Of a stretch of DNA of 64,000 nucleotides, positions 63,723 through 64,000 are shown in pieces; the stretch's first letter is position 1, and every line of letters starts with the position of its first letter. The notes beneath the pieces are model-generated. The model was not told where the DNA came from. It worked only from the letters and a program-made list of their open reading frames with translations, and did not search any database. Made by a program: the position numbers and the translations under genes. The stretch is from Epichloe hybrida (Eukaryota; Ascomycota; Sordariomycetes; Hypocreales; Clavicipitaceae), in the NCBI GenBank assembly GCA_019022495.1, contig JAFEKR010000004.1, positions 2,108,001-2,172,000 of the forward strand, written 5' to 3'.

Positions 63723-64000
63723 TTACAACACGATCCCGCTCCCTGCACTCCGTGGTCCTCGGGCAACTGCCTCGTCGGCCTTCTTCACAGCCAAGCCGCT
63801 CAGCTTCTCGGCTGCCGCACCAAGCGCCTTGGGGTCAGCGCCCTGGATTGTAGCCTGGCCATTCACAGCGACTTGTTTGCCCTCCTTGAAGAACATGAAG
63901 GTCGGCATGGCGGAAATGCGGTACGTTGTCGCCAAACTTTGCACCTTGTCAACATTGACTTTTGCAAAGGCCAGATGATTGGGCGTGCTGTGCTCGGTGG
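63723..64000 (-). CDS. Thioredoxin or thioredoxin-like protein, 5' partial
   Basis: The C-terminal part of a thioredoxin-fold protein; the start and the CGPC active site lie beyond the right edge. The visible translation AFAKVNVDKVQSLATTYRIS, then AMPTFMFFKEGKQVAVNG, has the cis-proline (MPTF) and the FKEGK turn of the family. After the fold's last helix comes an Ala/Lys-rich tail ending SAGSGIVL, a little longer than in classic cytosolic thioredoxins. It is convergent with the ferric reductase, with 190 bases between the stops. Confidence 0.88.
   Translation of the reverse strand, partial: TEHSTPNHLAFAKVNVDKVQSLATTYRISAMPTFMFFKEGKQVAVNGQATIQGADPKALGAAAEKLSGLAVKKADEAVARGPRSAGSGIVL

Noticed and set aside
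1..64000. CRISPR array, phage, insertion sequence, LTR element or secondary metabolite cluster
   Set aside because: No spaced direct repeats, no integrase or transposase motif, no terminal repeats, and no polyketide or peptide synthase genes; the flanking genes are fungal housekeeping genes.

Overview
The window is nuclear DNA of a filamentous ascomycete, most likely a sordariomycete of the order Hypocreales. Evidence: many short introns (mostly 52-111 bases) with GTRNGT donors and CTAAC-type branch sites; fungus-specific families (Zn2Cys6 regulator, Egh16-like secreted protein, BIM1-like copper protein, Mtc1, Nej1/XLF); and ribosomal protein genes with a short first coding exon. Genes stand alone with their own promoters. 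There is no operon, phage, CRISPR array or intact transposon.

Layout. 1-3.6 kb: the 3' part of a TAP-type alpha/beta hydrolase, then a secreted Egh16-like protein on the other strand. 3.6-7.3 kb: no gene. 7.3-12.4 kb: a conserved protein of unknown function, divergent from a Ser/Thr kinase. 13.0-15.4 kb: a GPI-type BIM1-like copper protein and a NUDT19-type NUDIX hydrolase whose intron is framed by matching poly-U and poly-A runs. 15.9-24.6 kb: a stretch rich in genome-maintenance genes, with SLX4, ribosomal protein S21, a DNA photolyase and the end-joining factor Nej1/XLF. 24.6-30.3 kb: 5.7 kb with no convincing gene. 30.3-39.2 kb: a forkhead factor, the splicing factor cactin and a Zn2Cys6 regulator, all on the minus strand. 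40.0 kb: an intron-containing tRNA-Lys(CUU). 41.0-42.1 kb: ribosomal protein L23 in five exons. 43.4-50.1 kb: a large, mostly disordered nuclear protein divergent from MTC1, with a minisatellite-rich shared promoter. 50.4-51.5 kb: a malic enzyme remnant lacking its catalytic middle. 52.6-63.5 kb: cytosolic beta-mannosidase, a Rab4-type GTPase divergent from an HSD10-like dehydrogenase, a D-2-hydroxyacid dehydrogenase and a ferric reductase with an iron-type GATA site in its promoter. The right edge cuts a thioredoxin gene.

Functional links visible here are few. The photolyase and Nej1 genes share a 1.2-1.3 kb divergent promoter and lie 4 kb from SLX4, so three repair routes (photoreversal, end joining, junction resolution) sit within 9 kb. 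The ferric reductase and its GATA site suggest iron-regulated reductive uptake. The Egh16-like and BIM1-like proteins are both predicted to act at the cell surface. Splice sites were placed by hand from reading frame, consensus and family alignment; product names come from recognised motifs, not from database searches.
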